Positions 1 through 8,605 of a DNA stretch of 43,843 nt are shown in pieces; within the stretch, counting starts at the first letter, position 1; each line of letters starts with the position of its first letter. The DNA lies in NCBI GenBank assembly GCA_045636065.1, contig JAZTWW010000059.1, positions 1 through 43,843 on the forward strand, given 5' to 3'. The DNA comes from RGIG5050 sp045636065. GTDB lineage: Bacteria; Verrucomicrobiota; Kiritimatiellia; RFP12; UBA1067. A program made the translations under genes and the position numbers. The notes beneath the pieces were generated by a model, which searched no databases, was not told the DNA's origin, and worked only from the letters and a program-made list of their open reading frames with translations.

Positions 1-429
1 GCGAGAGACGATGCCGATCCCGAAATGGGATTGACATCCGCCTTGCCAATTGATTGGCTAACTGTCCGTTTCAATTTATTCGATACACTTTCCCGCCGAA
101 CGCCGCATATTGTACTACACTTCGCGGGCATCTTCAAGCACTAATTTGCCTTAGAAATGGTAAAATCTAACGGGTCAGCAAAAAAGAGAGGAAGGCCATG
201 GGGTTCAAGGAAGGACAAAGGCAATCAACACCACCCCCATGGGGGTGGTCGGCGGCGCAAAAGAAAAATGCCCACGGCATCGAGAAAATCGTATATGATA
301 TGCGTACGATTCACGTCTTGCCCAGGCGGCTTAGGGAGTTTTTGCTGACCCACCCCCCTTACAAGTCACCCAAGCCATGTCATTTCCATCCCGTAATCGT
401 GAAAAAGAGTCCGCCAATTGCAAAGCGGT
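1..429. other. gene-poor stretch downstream of mnmE
   Basis: No convincing gene was found here. An AT-richer segment (about 60-175) is followed by a possible extended -10 (TGGTAAAAT, 158-166) and a purine-rich SD-like stretch (AGAGGAAGG, about 187-195) before an ATG at 198. The frame from that ATG runs antisense into mnmE and turns Arg/Pro-rich, so it is not credible as a full gene. Another short frame from ATG 157 encodes an AT-hook-like KKRGRPWGS segment and stops at 348. These may be remnants of a gene. A perfect palindrome lies at 230-249. No clear terminator for mnmE was seen. Confidence 0.5.
230..249. repeat. perfect 20-bp palindrome
   Basis: The 20 bases read the same on both strands: ACCACCCCC followed by AT and GGGGGTGGT. 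No T-run follows on either strand, so it is a poor intrinsic terminator. It could bind a dimeric protein or form a cruciform. A second C-run (ACCCACCCCCC) occurs near 348-358. Function unknown. Confidence 0.7.
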
Positions 430-1779
430 CTACTTGCCGACGCAGAACCTGTCGAATATCGACGAGAGAACGTCCTCGTGCCAGATCCTGCCCAGATACC
501 CGCCAAGATGTGCGGCGGCCTCGCGGAAGGCGTTCGCGGCGAGAACGGGATCCTGGGCGGCGAGATGGCCTGCCGCCTCGCGGACGGCCTTGGCTGCCTT
601 TGAGATGGCCTCGCGCTCGCGCATCGGAACGTCGGCTTGATTGTCCTCCGCCCCGTCAGACGCAAGCTTTTCAAGCGCCCCAGCAATGGCACTTTTTATC
701 CCGTCAATGCCTTCGCCGGTGAGAGCCGAGGAGAATATCGCACCAGGCGCCGGCGGACGCAGGCGCACTTCCAAGAGATCCGACTTTGAAAGGATGCTGA
801 TGCTCTTCACGCCGGCGGCAGCTCCGTCGGGCGTTCTCGACTGCGAGAGCGCCTTCCCATCGCAGGCTTTCAACGCAAGGACGACATCCGCCTTCGCCGC
901 AAGGGACTCGCTGCGCCTTACACCTTCTGCCTCGATTTCGTCTTCTGCCTCCCTGAGGCCTGCCGTGTCCACAAGCCTTACGGGCCAGCCGCCGATGTCA
1001 AGGCGCTCCTCGATCGAATCGCGCGTAGTCCCGGCCTTTGCGCTTACTATGGCGCGTGACTCTCCGAGGAGCGCATTGAGAAGCGAACTCTTACCGGCGT
1101 TCGGAGGCCCCGAGATGACGACAAGCGCCCCTCGCCTGAGGATTTCGCCTTCGCGCAGCGTCGCGGCCGAAGATTCCATCTTTTCGAGAAGCGACGCCGC
1201 ATCGCGCGCGGCCGCATCAAGAAAGCCTCCCGGAAGCTCGTCCTCCGAGAAGTCGAGCGAGTTTTCGATGCGCCCGGAAAGCTCGATGACGGCCTTGTAC
1301 ATCCCCTCTATCTGCCGCCTCGATTTTCCGCCTAGGCGCTCGTGCGCGCTCTGCGCGGCCCTGTCCGTCTCCGCGTCAATGAGGTCGATGACGGCCTCGG
1401 CGGCGTCGAGCGAAAGGCGGCCATTAAGGAATGCGCGCAAGGTGAATTCGCCGCGCCGCGCAAGCCTTGCCCCCGCTGCAATGCACGACTCGAGAACGCG
1501 CCTGGGGCTTACGGTGCCGCCATGGCACTGAAGCTCCACCGAGTCTTCGCCGGTGTAGCTTCTCGGGGATGCGAAGGCGAGGACTAGCCCATCGTCCACC
1601 GTCTCGCCGGACGGGGACTTGAATGATGCATGGAAGAACCGTCCCGCGTCGCGCGCCGATACCGGGCGAGACACGACGCGCGAGGCGATCTCGAAGGAAT
1701 CCTCACCCGATATGCGCACGATAGCCACAGCCCCCCTTCCGGGTGCGGTGGCCACTGCCGCTATGGTATCCCCGCTCAC
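430..1779 (-). CDS. mnmE: tRNA uridine-5-carboxymethylaminomethyl GTPase MnmE
   Basis: MnmE works with MnmG to install the cmnm5 group on the wobble uridine of certain tRNAs. The 449-aa length fits the family (about 450). The N-terminal tetrahydrofolate-binding domain begins with TIAAVATAPGRGAVAIVRISG. The embedded Ras-like GTPase shows G1 GPPNAGKS (224-231), TTRD (251-254) and DTAG (271-274). The C-terminal catalytic tail FCVGK with Cys446 is intact. The G4 position reads SKSD (331-334) instead of the usual NKxD, which is unusual. The GTG start overlaps the lysS stop by four bases (GTGA), so translation is probably coupled to lysS. Confidence 0.97.
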   Translation of the reverse strand: MSGDTIAAVATAPGRGAVAIVRISGEDSFEIASRVVSRPVSARDAGRFFHASFKSPSGETVDDGLVLAFASPRSYTGEDSVELQCHGGTVSPRRVLESCIAAGARLARRGEFTLRAFLNGRLSLDAAEAVIDLIDAETDRAAQSAHERLGGKSRRQIEGMYKAVIELSGRIENSLDFSEDELPGGFLDAAARDAASLLEKMESSAATLREGEILRRGALVVISGPPNAGKSSLLNALLGESRAIVSAKAGTTRDSIEERLDIGGWPVRLVDTAGLREAEDEIEAEGVRRSESLAAKADVVLALKACDGKALSQSRTPDGAAAGVKSISILSKSDLLEVRLRPPAPGAIFSSALTGEGIDGIKSAIAGALEKLASDGAEDNQADVPMREREAISKAAKAVREAAGHLAAQDPVLAANAFREAAAHLGGYLGRIWHEDVLSSIFDRFCVGK

Positions 1780-3230
1780 GCCTTCTTCATCTGCGGGAAG
1801 AGGATCACGTCGCGTATCACCTCGGTCCCCGTAAGGAACATGACGAGCCTATCGATGCCGATTCCAAGGCCGCCAGTCGGAGGCATTCCGCACTCAAGGG
1901 CGCTTATGAAGTCCTCGTCGATCTTCTCGGTGTCCTCGCCAGCCTGGTGCTCAAGCGCCTTGCGCTGCTCGATGGGGTCGTTCTGCTCGGTGTAGCCGGG
2001 GCAAAGCTCCTTGCCGGCCACGACGAACTCGAAGACGTCCACGAGAGAAGGATCATCCTTGCACGCCTTGGCAAGCGGCACGAACTCGTGCGGGATGCGC
2101 GTGACGAACGTCGGCTGCCTCAATGTGCGCTCGATGAGCTTGTCGTAGATCTCGTGCGTGAGGTTGAGCGAATCGGAGATGCCATCAAGCTCAAGCTCGA
2201 CCTCCTTCGCCTTCGCGGTCTCCTTCGCGCGTTCAAGCTGCGCCTCGAACGGCGTCTCGAACCAGTCGGCGCCCATAAGCTCCTTCACGAGATCGGCGTA
2301 CGCGACTCGGCGGTAGGGGGCGGTGAAGTCAATGATTTCCTTCTCCTCTCCGTATTCAATCCTGCGCGTACCTATAACCGTATCGCAGAGGTGCGGGAGA
2401 AGCCCCTCGATGATGTTTTCCATCGAGGTCCTGTCGCCGTAGGCCTCGTAGACCTCGAGGACGGTGAACTCGGGGTTGTGCGTCCTGTCGATGCCCTCGT
2501 TGCGGAAATCCTTGCCAAGCTCGAAGACGCGCTTGAATCCGCCCACGAGAAGGCGCTTCAAGTACAGCTCCGGGGCGATGCGCATCACGCAGTCCTTGTC
2601 GAGCGCGTTGTAGTGGCTGAAGAACGGCTTCGCCGCCGCGCCGCCGGCCTGATCCTGGAGGATGGGCGTCTCCACCTCGATGAAGCCCTTGCTCCAGAGG
2701 TACTTGCGCGTCTCCTGCAGAAGGCGGCTTCTCGTGTAGAAGCGCTCGCGCGACTCGTCGTTCGTCATCAGGTCGATGTAGCGGCGGCGGTAGCGCTCCT
2801 CCTGGTCGGTGAGGCCGTGGAACTTCTCCGGCGGCTGCTCAAGCGCCTTGGCGAGGAGATCCCAAGCCTTGACGATCACGCTCTTCTCGCCCTTCTGCGT
2901 CGTGAAAAGCGTTCCTTCGACGCCAATAATGTCGCCGAGGTTGAGCTGCTTGAAGCCCGCGAAAAGGCGCTCGTCGAGCTCGTCGCGCTTGAAGATAAGC
3001 TGGAAACGGCCGGTGCCGTCGTTCAACGCGGCGAAATTCATCTTGCCCATGCGGCGTATCATGAGAAGGCGCCCCGCGACGCGCACGCTCTTGCCCTCCT
3101 CGAAGGATTCCCTCACATCCTTGAGGTCCGTGTGCGGGTATGCGTGCCCATACGGCTCGAAGCCGAGATCCTGAAGCGTCTTCATCGATGCGAGACGGTT
3201 CTCGCGGTATTCGTTCGTTTCCTGTGCCAT
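1776..3230 (-). CDS. lysS: lysyl-tRNA synthetase, class II
   Basis: Charges tRNA-Lys with lysine in the cytoplasm. The 484-aa protein has the N-terminal OB-fold anticodon-binding domain (about 50-150, VRVAGRLLMIRRMGKMNFA) and a class II catalytic core: motif 2 region FRNEGIDRTHNPEFT and motif 3 GLGIGIDRLVMFLTG near the C-terminus. ATG at 3230 is preceded by GAAGGAACAGGAT, a usable SD. Its extended -10 lies about 30 bases upstream, so this gene has a normal leader. It is first gene of a two-gene operon with mnmE. Confidence 0.97.
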   Translation of the reverse strand: MAQETNEYRENRLASMKTLQDLGFEPYGHAYPHTDLKDVRESFEEGKSVRVAGRLLMIRRMGKMNFAALNDGTGRFQLIFKRDELDERLFAGFKQLNLGDIIGVEGTLFTTQKGEKSVIVKAWDLLAKALEQPPEKFHGLTDQEERYRRRYIDLMTNDESRERFYTRSRLLQETRKYLWSKGFIEVETPILQDQAGGAAAKPFFSHYNALDKDCVMRIAPELYLKRLLVGGFKRVFELGKDFRNEGIDRTHNPEFTVLEVYEAYGDRTSMENIIEGLLPHLCDTVIGTRRIEYGEEKEIIDFTAPYRRVAYADLVKELMGADWFETPFEAQLERAKETAKAKEVELELDGISDSLNLTHEIYDKLIERTLRQPTFVTRIPHEFVPLAKACKDDPSLVDVFEFVVAGKELCPGYTEQNDPIEQRKALEHQAGEDTEKIDEDFISALECGMPPTGGLGIGIDRLVMFLTGTEVIRDVILFPQMKKA

Positions 3231-3258
3231 ATCCTGTTCCTTCCGAAAAAACAGGCAT

Positions 3259-3270
3259 AGTATACCATAA
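3259..3270 (-). promoter_or_regulatory. extended -10 promoter of lysS-mnmE
   Basis: The minus strand reads TTATGGTATACT, an extended -10 (TGg-TATACT) with TATACT at 3264-3259. No good -35 lies 17 bases upstream. The predicted start leaves a leader of about 20 nt containing the lysS SD. Confidence 0.6.
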
Positions 3271-3439
3271 ATTCAGAGCTAGCGCATTAAAAACCGTTCC
3301 TCTTCATGGCCGCTGGATTGTTCTTCATTGCGATGGAAGTGGTTCGGCAACCATCTGCGGCCTTTGATTCCCTCTGCGCCGACTGCACCACCCTCCTCAA
3401 GATCCTCAGCGAGGGCACCCGGTTTTCACAAATATTCCA

Positions 3440-3468
3440 TTGACATCAAATGGGGAACTCCATATAAT
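3440..3468 (+). promoter_or_regulatory. consensus sigma70 promoter abutting a start codon
   Basis: TTGACA (3440-3445), a 17-bp spacer, then TATAAT (3463-3468): a full match to the sigma70 consensus. The ATG at 3476 is only 7 nt beyond the -10, where transcription itself should begin, so the mRNA is predicted to be leaderless. Confidence 0.85.
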
Positions 3469-3475
3469 ATGCGCC

Positions 3476-3808
3476 ATGACAAAGGAGTGGATAGTAAAAT
3501 GCCGCCTTGCCGCCGCTTTCGCCCTGGCCGCCTGCGGCGGCACGGTAGCCGCCACGGATGTTGCAGATCTCAATGCCGCCCGCGAAGAGGCGCGCACAAC
3601 CCTCGCTGGCGGCTTTAGCGACTTGAACGAAGGCCTCATCCGGCTCGTGGAACTTGCAGACCGCACGGCCGACATGGCCTTCGCAACCAATGCCACCCCC
3701 GCAATGCAGCGCATCCTCCACGAAGGCGCGTTCAACATGTACCGCACGGCAGGAGCTCTTGAGCGCGCCGCGGAATCCGAACATTCGACTGTCAGCGCAA
3801 AGAACTAG
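3476..3808 (+). CDS. small lipoprotein of unknown function
   Basis: A 110-aa protein and one of only two plus-strand genes in the window. The N-terminus (MTKEWIVKCRLAAAFALAAC) has a basic n-region, a hydrophobic stretch and an LAAC lipobox, so it should be lipidated on Cys20 and exported. The mature part is helical and Ala/Glu-rich (AADVADLNAAREEARTTL-like, then ATPAMQRILHEGAFNMYRTAG). I do not recognise a family. ATG 3476 was chosen because it gives the lipoprotein signal and lies right after a consensus promoter. The AAAGGAG at 3479-3485 is inside this frame and precedes an out-of-frame ATG. Confidence 0.72.
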   Translation: MTKEWIVKCRLAAAFALAACGGTVAATDVADLNAAREEARTTLAGGFSDLNEGLIRLVELADRTADMAFATNATPAMQRILHEGAFNMYRTAGALERAAESEHSTVSAKN

Positions 3809-3872
3809 GCGCAGTATATCAAGTTTGTCACGATATGTCAAGTTGCGCCCCCTGGAGGCGACCGGGACCGGG

Positions 3873-5078
3873 TCACTGGCGGAGGATGAAGCCTTTAAGG
3901 TAAAGCCCTTCCGGGAAGGCCAGACGGACCGGATGGTCGCAGGCCTGGCGAGTGCGGCCTATGATGCTGAAATCGCGGCCGGCGTCAAAGGCGGCCTCAC
4001 GCAGGACGGTCGAGAAGAAGGCTTCATCCATCGCGCCGCTGCAAGAGAAGGTTGCGAGGATCCCGCCCGGGGAGAGAAGCTTCATCGCAAGCAGATTTAT
4101 GTCCTTGTACCCGCGCGCCGCGCGCATAAGCTGAGCCTTAGTGTCGGCGAACTTCGGAGGGTCGAGGATTATAAGGTCGAAAGTCCGGCCCTCGTCACGG
4201 AAGCGGCGAAGCGCCTTGAACACATCCGCCTTGATGCACTCGAACGGGCATGCGCCGCTTGCGGCGGCCTCTGCGGCGGCCGGATTCAGCTTGAGGTTCC
4301 GCTCTGCAAGCGCAAGCGCGCCTTCGCTGAGATCGAGGTTTACGACGGACTTTGCGCCTCCCTGCGCTGCAGCTACCCCGAACGCCCCCGTATAGCTGAA
4401 TGCGTTCAGCACGGATCTCCCGCGCGCAAGCGCCGCCACATCGCGCCTAGCCTCGCGCTGGTCGATGTAGAAACCCGTCTTGTGACCGTTCCTTGGATCT
4501 ACAAGGAGGTTCATCCCCCATTCCCTGATCTCGATCAGCTCCGGCGGCTCGGCCCCGAGCAGGACGCCCTTCACGCTTTCACCCGATACGGGCAGCCCCT
4601 CCCGGGCGCGCGAATCGACATCGCTTCTGTTGTAGACACCCTTGACGCCCGGTAGCGCCATAAGTGCCGCGGCAAGCCCGGCCTTGCGCCTTTCCGCCCA
4701 CGCGGTGGAAAGCTGGACCACGATCCAGCCGTCGTACCAATCGGCGACCACTCCCGGGATACCGTCGCTCTCGCCATGCACGAGACGGATCGCCGTCACT
4801 TCGCCGCCGTCAAGGAGCTCACGCCTCTTCGCGGCGCTCTCGGCGACCATACTGGCAATATCCACCCCACCCTTCCCGTACGAGAGCATCCTTACGCGGA
4901 TCTGGCTCAAAGGCGAATACGCCCCTTTGCCCAGCAGTTCGCCCTTCTCCGTAACGACATCGATCTCATCGCCGGCTTGAGGCGCGCCCTCCACCCTCAG
5001 GACGGCTCCCGAGAATATCCACGGATGCATATGGACTGTGGGCCATTCGCGGCCACGCTTCAAGACTGCCTTTGCCAT
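3873..5078 (-). CDS. rlmI: class I rRNA (cytosine-C5-)methyltransferase, RlmI-like
   Basis: SAM-dependent methyltransferase of the RlmI/YccW family, which in E. coli makes m5C1962 in 23S rRNA. The 401 residues hold an N-terminal PUA domain (HPWIFSGAVLRVEG through about residue 75), then a Rossmann methyltransferase with GHKTGFYIDQREARR, VLNAFSYTGAFGVAAAQGGA (SAM loop), LIILDPPKFA (catalytic DPP motif) and LATFSCSGAMDE. ATG 5078 is preceded by AGGAGGA at good spacing; an upstream in-frame GTG at 5084 lies too close to that SD. It starts 20 bases after the tex stop, so it is probably the last gene of the glnS-GT-tex operon. Confidence 0.9.
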   Translation of the reverse strand: MAKAVLKRGREWPTVHMHPWIFSGAVLRVEGAPQAGDEIDVVTEKGELLGKGAYSPLSQIRVRMLSYGKGGVDIASMVAESAAKRRELLDGGEVTAIRLVHGESDGIPGVVADWYDGWIVVQLSTAWAERRKAGLAAALMALPGVKGVYNRSDVDSRAREGLPVSGESVKGVLLGAEPPELIEIREWGMNLLVDPRNGHKTGFYIDQREARRDVAALARGRSVLNAFSYTGAFGVAAAQGGAKSVVNLDLSEGALALAERNLKLNPAAAEAAASGACPFECIKADVFKALRRFRDEGRTFDLIILDPPKFADTKAQLMRAARGYKDINLLAMKLLSPGGILATFSCSGAMDEAFFSTVLREAAFDAGRDFSIIGRTRQACDHPVRLAFPEGLYLKGFILRQ

Positions 5079-5098
5079 ATCCACTCCTCCTCACCGCG

Positions 5099-7378
5099 TC
5101 AAAGGTTTGCAAACGGGTTGCAGGAGAAGCCGGAGCTGAAGCTGCGCCCTGCCTCCCTCTGCCGCCCTTGGGGACGCGCTCCGGACGGCCTGGATGATGC
5201 GCCCTTCGCCTCAAGCCTGGGCTTTGTGCGGCAGGTTAGGCTCACCCGCGAGCGCGCCTTGTCCACGCCTATTACGCGGACCTTCACCCTGTCGCCCACC
5301 TTGACGACCTCCGACGGATCCGTAACGTACCTGTCCGCGAGCTCGCTTACGTGCACAAGCCCGTCCTGATGGATGCCTATATCCACGAACGCGCCGAACG
5401 CCGCGACATTTGTTACGACCCCTTCAAGCTCCATGCCCTCGCGGACGTCGTCGATCGTCGTAACGTCCTCGCGGAACGCAGGCTTCTCGAAGACGGCGCG
5501 CGGATCGCGCCCTGGCTTCTTCAGCTCCTCGACGATGTCCTTCAGCGTGGGGATGCCGACATCGGCCGTCACATAGCGCTTTACATCTATCCTTGAAGCG
5601 AGAGCGGCGTTCCCGACGAGATCTCCGACCTTGACGCCCAGATCTCCGGCCATCGTCTCGACAAGGCTGTACCTCTCAGGATGCACGGCGCTCGAATCGA
5701 GCGGATTGGCGGCTCCGCGTATCCTCAGGAAGCCCGCGCTCTGCTCAAAGGCCTTCGGGCCGAGTCCAGATACCTTCTTCAAATCGCTGCGGCTCTTGAA
5801 GGCGCCGTTTTCATCACGCCACGCGACTATACGCCTTGCAAGGCTCTCGCCGATTCCCGAAACGCGCCTCAAAAGGGCCGCGCTCGCGGTGTTGAGTTCG
5901 ACGCCGACCCTGTTGACGCAGCTGACGACGACCTCGTCAAGCTTTGAGCCAAGGAGCGGCTGGTGGACGTCATGCTGGTATTGCCCGACGCCTATCGCCT
6001 TCGGGTCGATCTTGACGAGCTCGGCGAGAGGGTCCTGGAGGCGCCTGCCGATGGATATGGCGCCACGCACCGTCAGATCGAGGTTCGGGAACTCATCCCG
6101 CGCGGCCTCGCTGGCGCTATAGACGCTTGCGCCGGCCTCGCTTACGCTAACAACAGTAACATCGCTGCGCCTCAGAAGCTTGAGCGTATCGCGCACGAAA
6201 CTCTCCGTCTCGCGGCCAGCCGTGCCGTTTCCTACGGCGACCGCCTCGGGCTTGAACGCCTCGATGAGCCTTGCAAGCTCCATCTGGGCCTCGGAGCGCT
6301 TCTGCATCGGGTAGATGACGGTGTTGACGAGAAACTTCCCGGTGCCGTCGAGCATCGCCACCTTGCACCCCGTCCTTATCCCCGGATCGATCGCAAGGAC
6401 GCGCTTCTCCCCGAGGGGGGCGGCAAGAAGGAGGTTTCTCAGGTTGTCCGCGAAAACCTCGACCGCCGCGCGGTCGGCCTCAAGCTTCTTCTCGACCATC
6501 ACATCGATTTCGCACCCGGGGGCGATAAGGCGCCTCAACGCATCCCTGCACGCAAGCACGAACTGGTCGCGGCTTTCGCCCGAGCGGGGGACGGGGGCCG
6601 GGAGGTATTTCTCCGCAAGCGCGACAACCTCGTCGGCAAGGCTGTCCTGATCGATGACGAGGCGCACCCAAAGGACGTTTTCAGCCTGGCCTCGCCTTAT
6701 CGCCAGGAAGCGGTGGCTCGGGATCGTGGCGAGCGGTTCGGAGAAATCGTAGTACTGCTCGAATTTGGTTGGCACGGCCGGCTTTGGCTCGGCCACCTCG
6801 CTTTTCACCACGGCCTTTTTGAAGTAGGCGTCGCGCACCATGCCGCGCACCTCGGCGAGGTCGGCGACCTTCTCGGCGACTATGTCGCGCGCGCCCTTGA
6901 GCGCAAGCTCCACACTGGCTATGCCCTTCGCGGCATCGACGAAGCCCTCCGCATACCGCGAGAGCCCCTGCCTTTGCGCCTCAAGGGCCTTCGACTCGAC
7001 CATGATCGCATCGGCAAGCGGCTCTAGCCCGGCCTCGCGGGCGACCATAGCCCTCGTGCGGCGCTTGGGCTTGTACGGCTGGTAAAGATCCTCCAGGGCC
7101 GACTTCACCATGCACGATTCGATCTTCGCGCGGAGATCGTCCGTAAGCTTGCCCTGGGAATCGATCGATTTGAGGATCGTCGAGCGGCGCTCCTCAAGCT
7201 CGGAATAGTACTGAAGCCTTTCCTGGATCTTTGAAATCTGGACTTCGTCGAGGTTGCCGTGCGCCTCTTTCCTGTACCGTGCGATGAAAGGGATCGTGTT
7301 CCCCTCCGAAAGAAGCTTTGCAACCGCCGCCACCTGGCGCGCACCGACACCCGTCTCCGCGGCTATCCGCTCTGTCAT
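5099..7378 (-). CDS. tex: Tex-family RNA-binding transcription accessory protein
   Basis: Tex is a cytoplasmic nucleic-acid-binding protein related to eukaryotic Spt6. The 759 aa show the family order: N-terminal helical region (IAAETGVGARQVAAVAKLL, then YQPYKPKRRTRAMVAREAGLEPLAD), YqgF/RNase H-like domain (VLAIDPGIRTGCKVAMLD, about 326-345), helix-hairpin-helix segments (ALLRRVSGIGESLARRIV, KKVSGLGPKAFEQSAGFLR) and a C-terminal S1 domain (GVVTNVAAFGAFVDIGIHQD...VHVSEL). A basic, Gly/Ser-rich tail follows S1. ATG overlaps the upstream glycosyltransferase stop (ATGA at 7375-7378). Confidence 0.97.
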   Translation of the reverse strand: MTERIAAETGVGARQVAAVAKLLSEGNTIPFIARYRKEAHGNLDEVQISKIQERLQYYSELEERRSTILKSIDSQGKLTDDLRAKIESCMVKSALEDLYQPYKPKRRTRAMVAREAGLEPLADAIMVESKALEAQRQGLSRYAEGFVDAAKGIASVELALKGARDIVAEKVADLAEVRGMVRDAYFKKAVVKSEVAEPKPAVPTKFEQYYDFSEPLATIPSHRFLAIRRGQAENVLWVRLVIDQDSLADEVVALAEKYLPAPVPRSGESRDQFVLACRDALRRLIAPGCEIDVMVEKKLEADRAAVEVFADNLRNLLLAAPLGEKRVLAIDPGIRTGCKVAMLDGTGKFLVNTVIYPMQKRSEAQMELARLIEAFKPEAVAVGNGTAGRETESFVRDTLKLLRRSDVTVVSVSEAGASVYSASEAARDEFPNLDLTVRGAISIGRRLQDPLAELVKIDPKAIGVGQYQHDVHQPLLGSKLDEVVVSCVNRVGVELNTASAALLRRVSGIGESLARRIVAWRDENGAFKSRSDLKKVSGLGPKAFEQSAGFLRIRGAANPLDSSAVHPERYSLVETMAGDLGVKVGDLVGNAALASRIDVKRYVTADVGIPTLKDIVEELKKPGRDPRAVFEKPAFREDVTTIDDVREGMELEGVVTNVAAFGAFVDIGIHQDGLVHVSELADRYVTDPSEVVKVGDRVKVRVIGVDKARSRVSLTCRTKPRLEAKGASSRPSGARPQGRQREAGRSFSSGFSCNPFANL

Positions 7379-8589
7379 CCGTCAACCTCTCCTTTGTGTG
7401 GGATCGGCTTCCACCTGCGCGTGGGAAGAACGAGCGTGTAGAGGACGGAAGCCGAAAGAACAAGGGTGAACACCGGGAACGTGAGAATCGCGGCGATCGA
7501 AGGACGGCGCTTGCGCTGCGAGAGGAGCACCGACACGATGGCCGTTATCCAGCCCATGGTGAACACGAACCCTATGACTCCGAAGAAGAATCTCCACTCG
7601 GCAGGCCCCACGCCCGTGGTCGCAGCCTTCACGACCACCGCCAGAATGTCGAAGAGGAGCGCAAACGCGATCGACATGCCCATGAGGATCGCAAAATAGC
7701 TGTCGAAGAGCCTAAGCGAAGGACGCCTCAGAAGCGTCTTCAGCCACGGGAGGAGATAGAACCTCGCGACCTGCCATCCGCCTGTGGCCCAGCGCCTGAG
7801 CTGGCGCCACATGTAGACCGTGGTGACGGGCTGCTCGTCGGCGTAATCGGCCTCGGGGACGTATGCTACGCGCTGCCCCCTCAAGTTCGTCTGCACGGAG
7901 AACTCGACATCCTCGACCATCGTGCGCGTGCGCCAGCCCTCTGGCCCGAGCGCCGAGACGAGAAACGCAAAGCCTGTGCCGGTAAGCTTGCCGGAGAGGG
8001 CCACGTTCGTTCTCACATTGTTCGAAAGCTCGTTCATCATGTCCCAGTACACCGTGTACCAGCCGGATATGACATTCGCCTTGGCGTTCGAGGAGTGCCT
8101 GCGGCCCGTGACGACCGTCTCTCCGTCGAGAAGCGCGTCGTTTATGACGTCGAGCCAGTTGTCGGCCACGATGTTGTCGGCATCGAAGACGGCGATCGCA
8201 TCGAACCCTCCGCGCCTCATCACCCTTTCTACGCCCCAGGCGAGAACGTCACCCTTGCCGGAGCTTGGAGACGTCTTCTCCCAGACGGTCGCGCCAGCGG
8301 ACCTCGCGCGCTCGGCCGTTGCGTCGGTGCAGTTGTCAGCAAGGACAATGACCTCCCTCCTGGCGGCGGGATACTTCGACATCGCGATGCTCTTAACCGG
8401 CAGGCGTATGACGCTCTCCTCGTTGCGGGCGCAGATGAGGATGGCGAACTTGAGCTTCCGCTCCGCGGCCGGATGCCTTCTGCGCGGCTTGATGAGGCCG
8501 ATCAGCACGATCAGCGTGGACCACGCGAAGACTGCGCCGAAGACGCAGCATATTACGTCCAGCACGAACGCGGCCGTGATGTGGGTCAT
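7375..8589 (-). CDS. membrane-bound processive family 2 glycosyltransferase
   Basis: A BcsA/HasA-like GT2 enzyme predicted to polymerise and possibly export a polysaccharide at the inner membrane. The 404 aa contain an N-terminal membrane helix (about 8-33), a cytoplasmic GT-A domain with ILICARNEE (50-58), DAD (136-138, metal/UDP-sugar binding), VED (225-227, catalytic base) and QLRRW (263-267, the QxxRW processivity motif), then about four membrane helices from about 290. No PilZ domain or synthase accessory subunit is next to it, so the sugar is unknown. ATG 8589 follows two GGAGG sequences. Its neighbours glnS and tex give no functional hint. Confidence 0.88.
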   Translation of the reverse strand: MTHITAAFVLDVICCVFGAVFAWSTLIVLIGLIKPRRRHPAAERKLKFAILICARNEESVIRLPVKSIAMSKYPAARREVIVLADNCTDATAERARSAGATVWEKTSPSSGKGDVLAWGVERVMRRGGFDAIAVFDADNIVADNWLDVINDALLDGETVVTGRRHSSNAKANVISGWYTVYWDMMNELSNNVRTNVALSGKLTGTGFAFLVSALGPEGWRTRTMVEDVEFSVQTNLRGQRVAYVPEADYADEQPVTTVYMWRQLRRWATGGWQVARFYLLPWLKTLLRRPSLRLFDSYFAILMGMSIAFALLFDILAVVVKAATTGVGPAEWRFFFGVIGFVFTMGWITAIVSVLLSQRKRRPSIAAILTFPVFTLVLSASVLYTLVLPTRRWKPIPHKGEVDG

Positions 8590-8605
8590 GCCTCCACCTC
8601 CAATA

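Noticed and set aside
198..722. Plus-strand frame with a good SD starting at 198
   Set aside because: Most of it is antisense to mnmE and Arg/Pro-rich; only the first part lies in free DNA.
1743..3260. Long plus-strand frame over lysS
   Set aside because: Antisense shadow of lysS, with no SD and no recognisable domain.
3809..3872. Inverted repeat GGCGCA...TGCGCC between convergent genes
   Set aside because: A 6-bp stem with a loop of about 30 bases and no T-run is not a convincing terminator.
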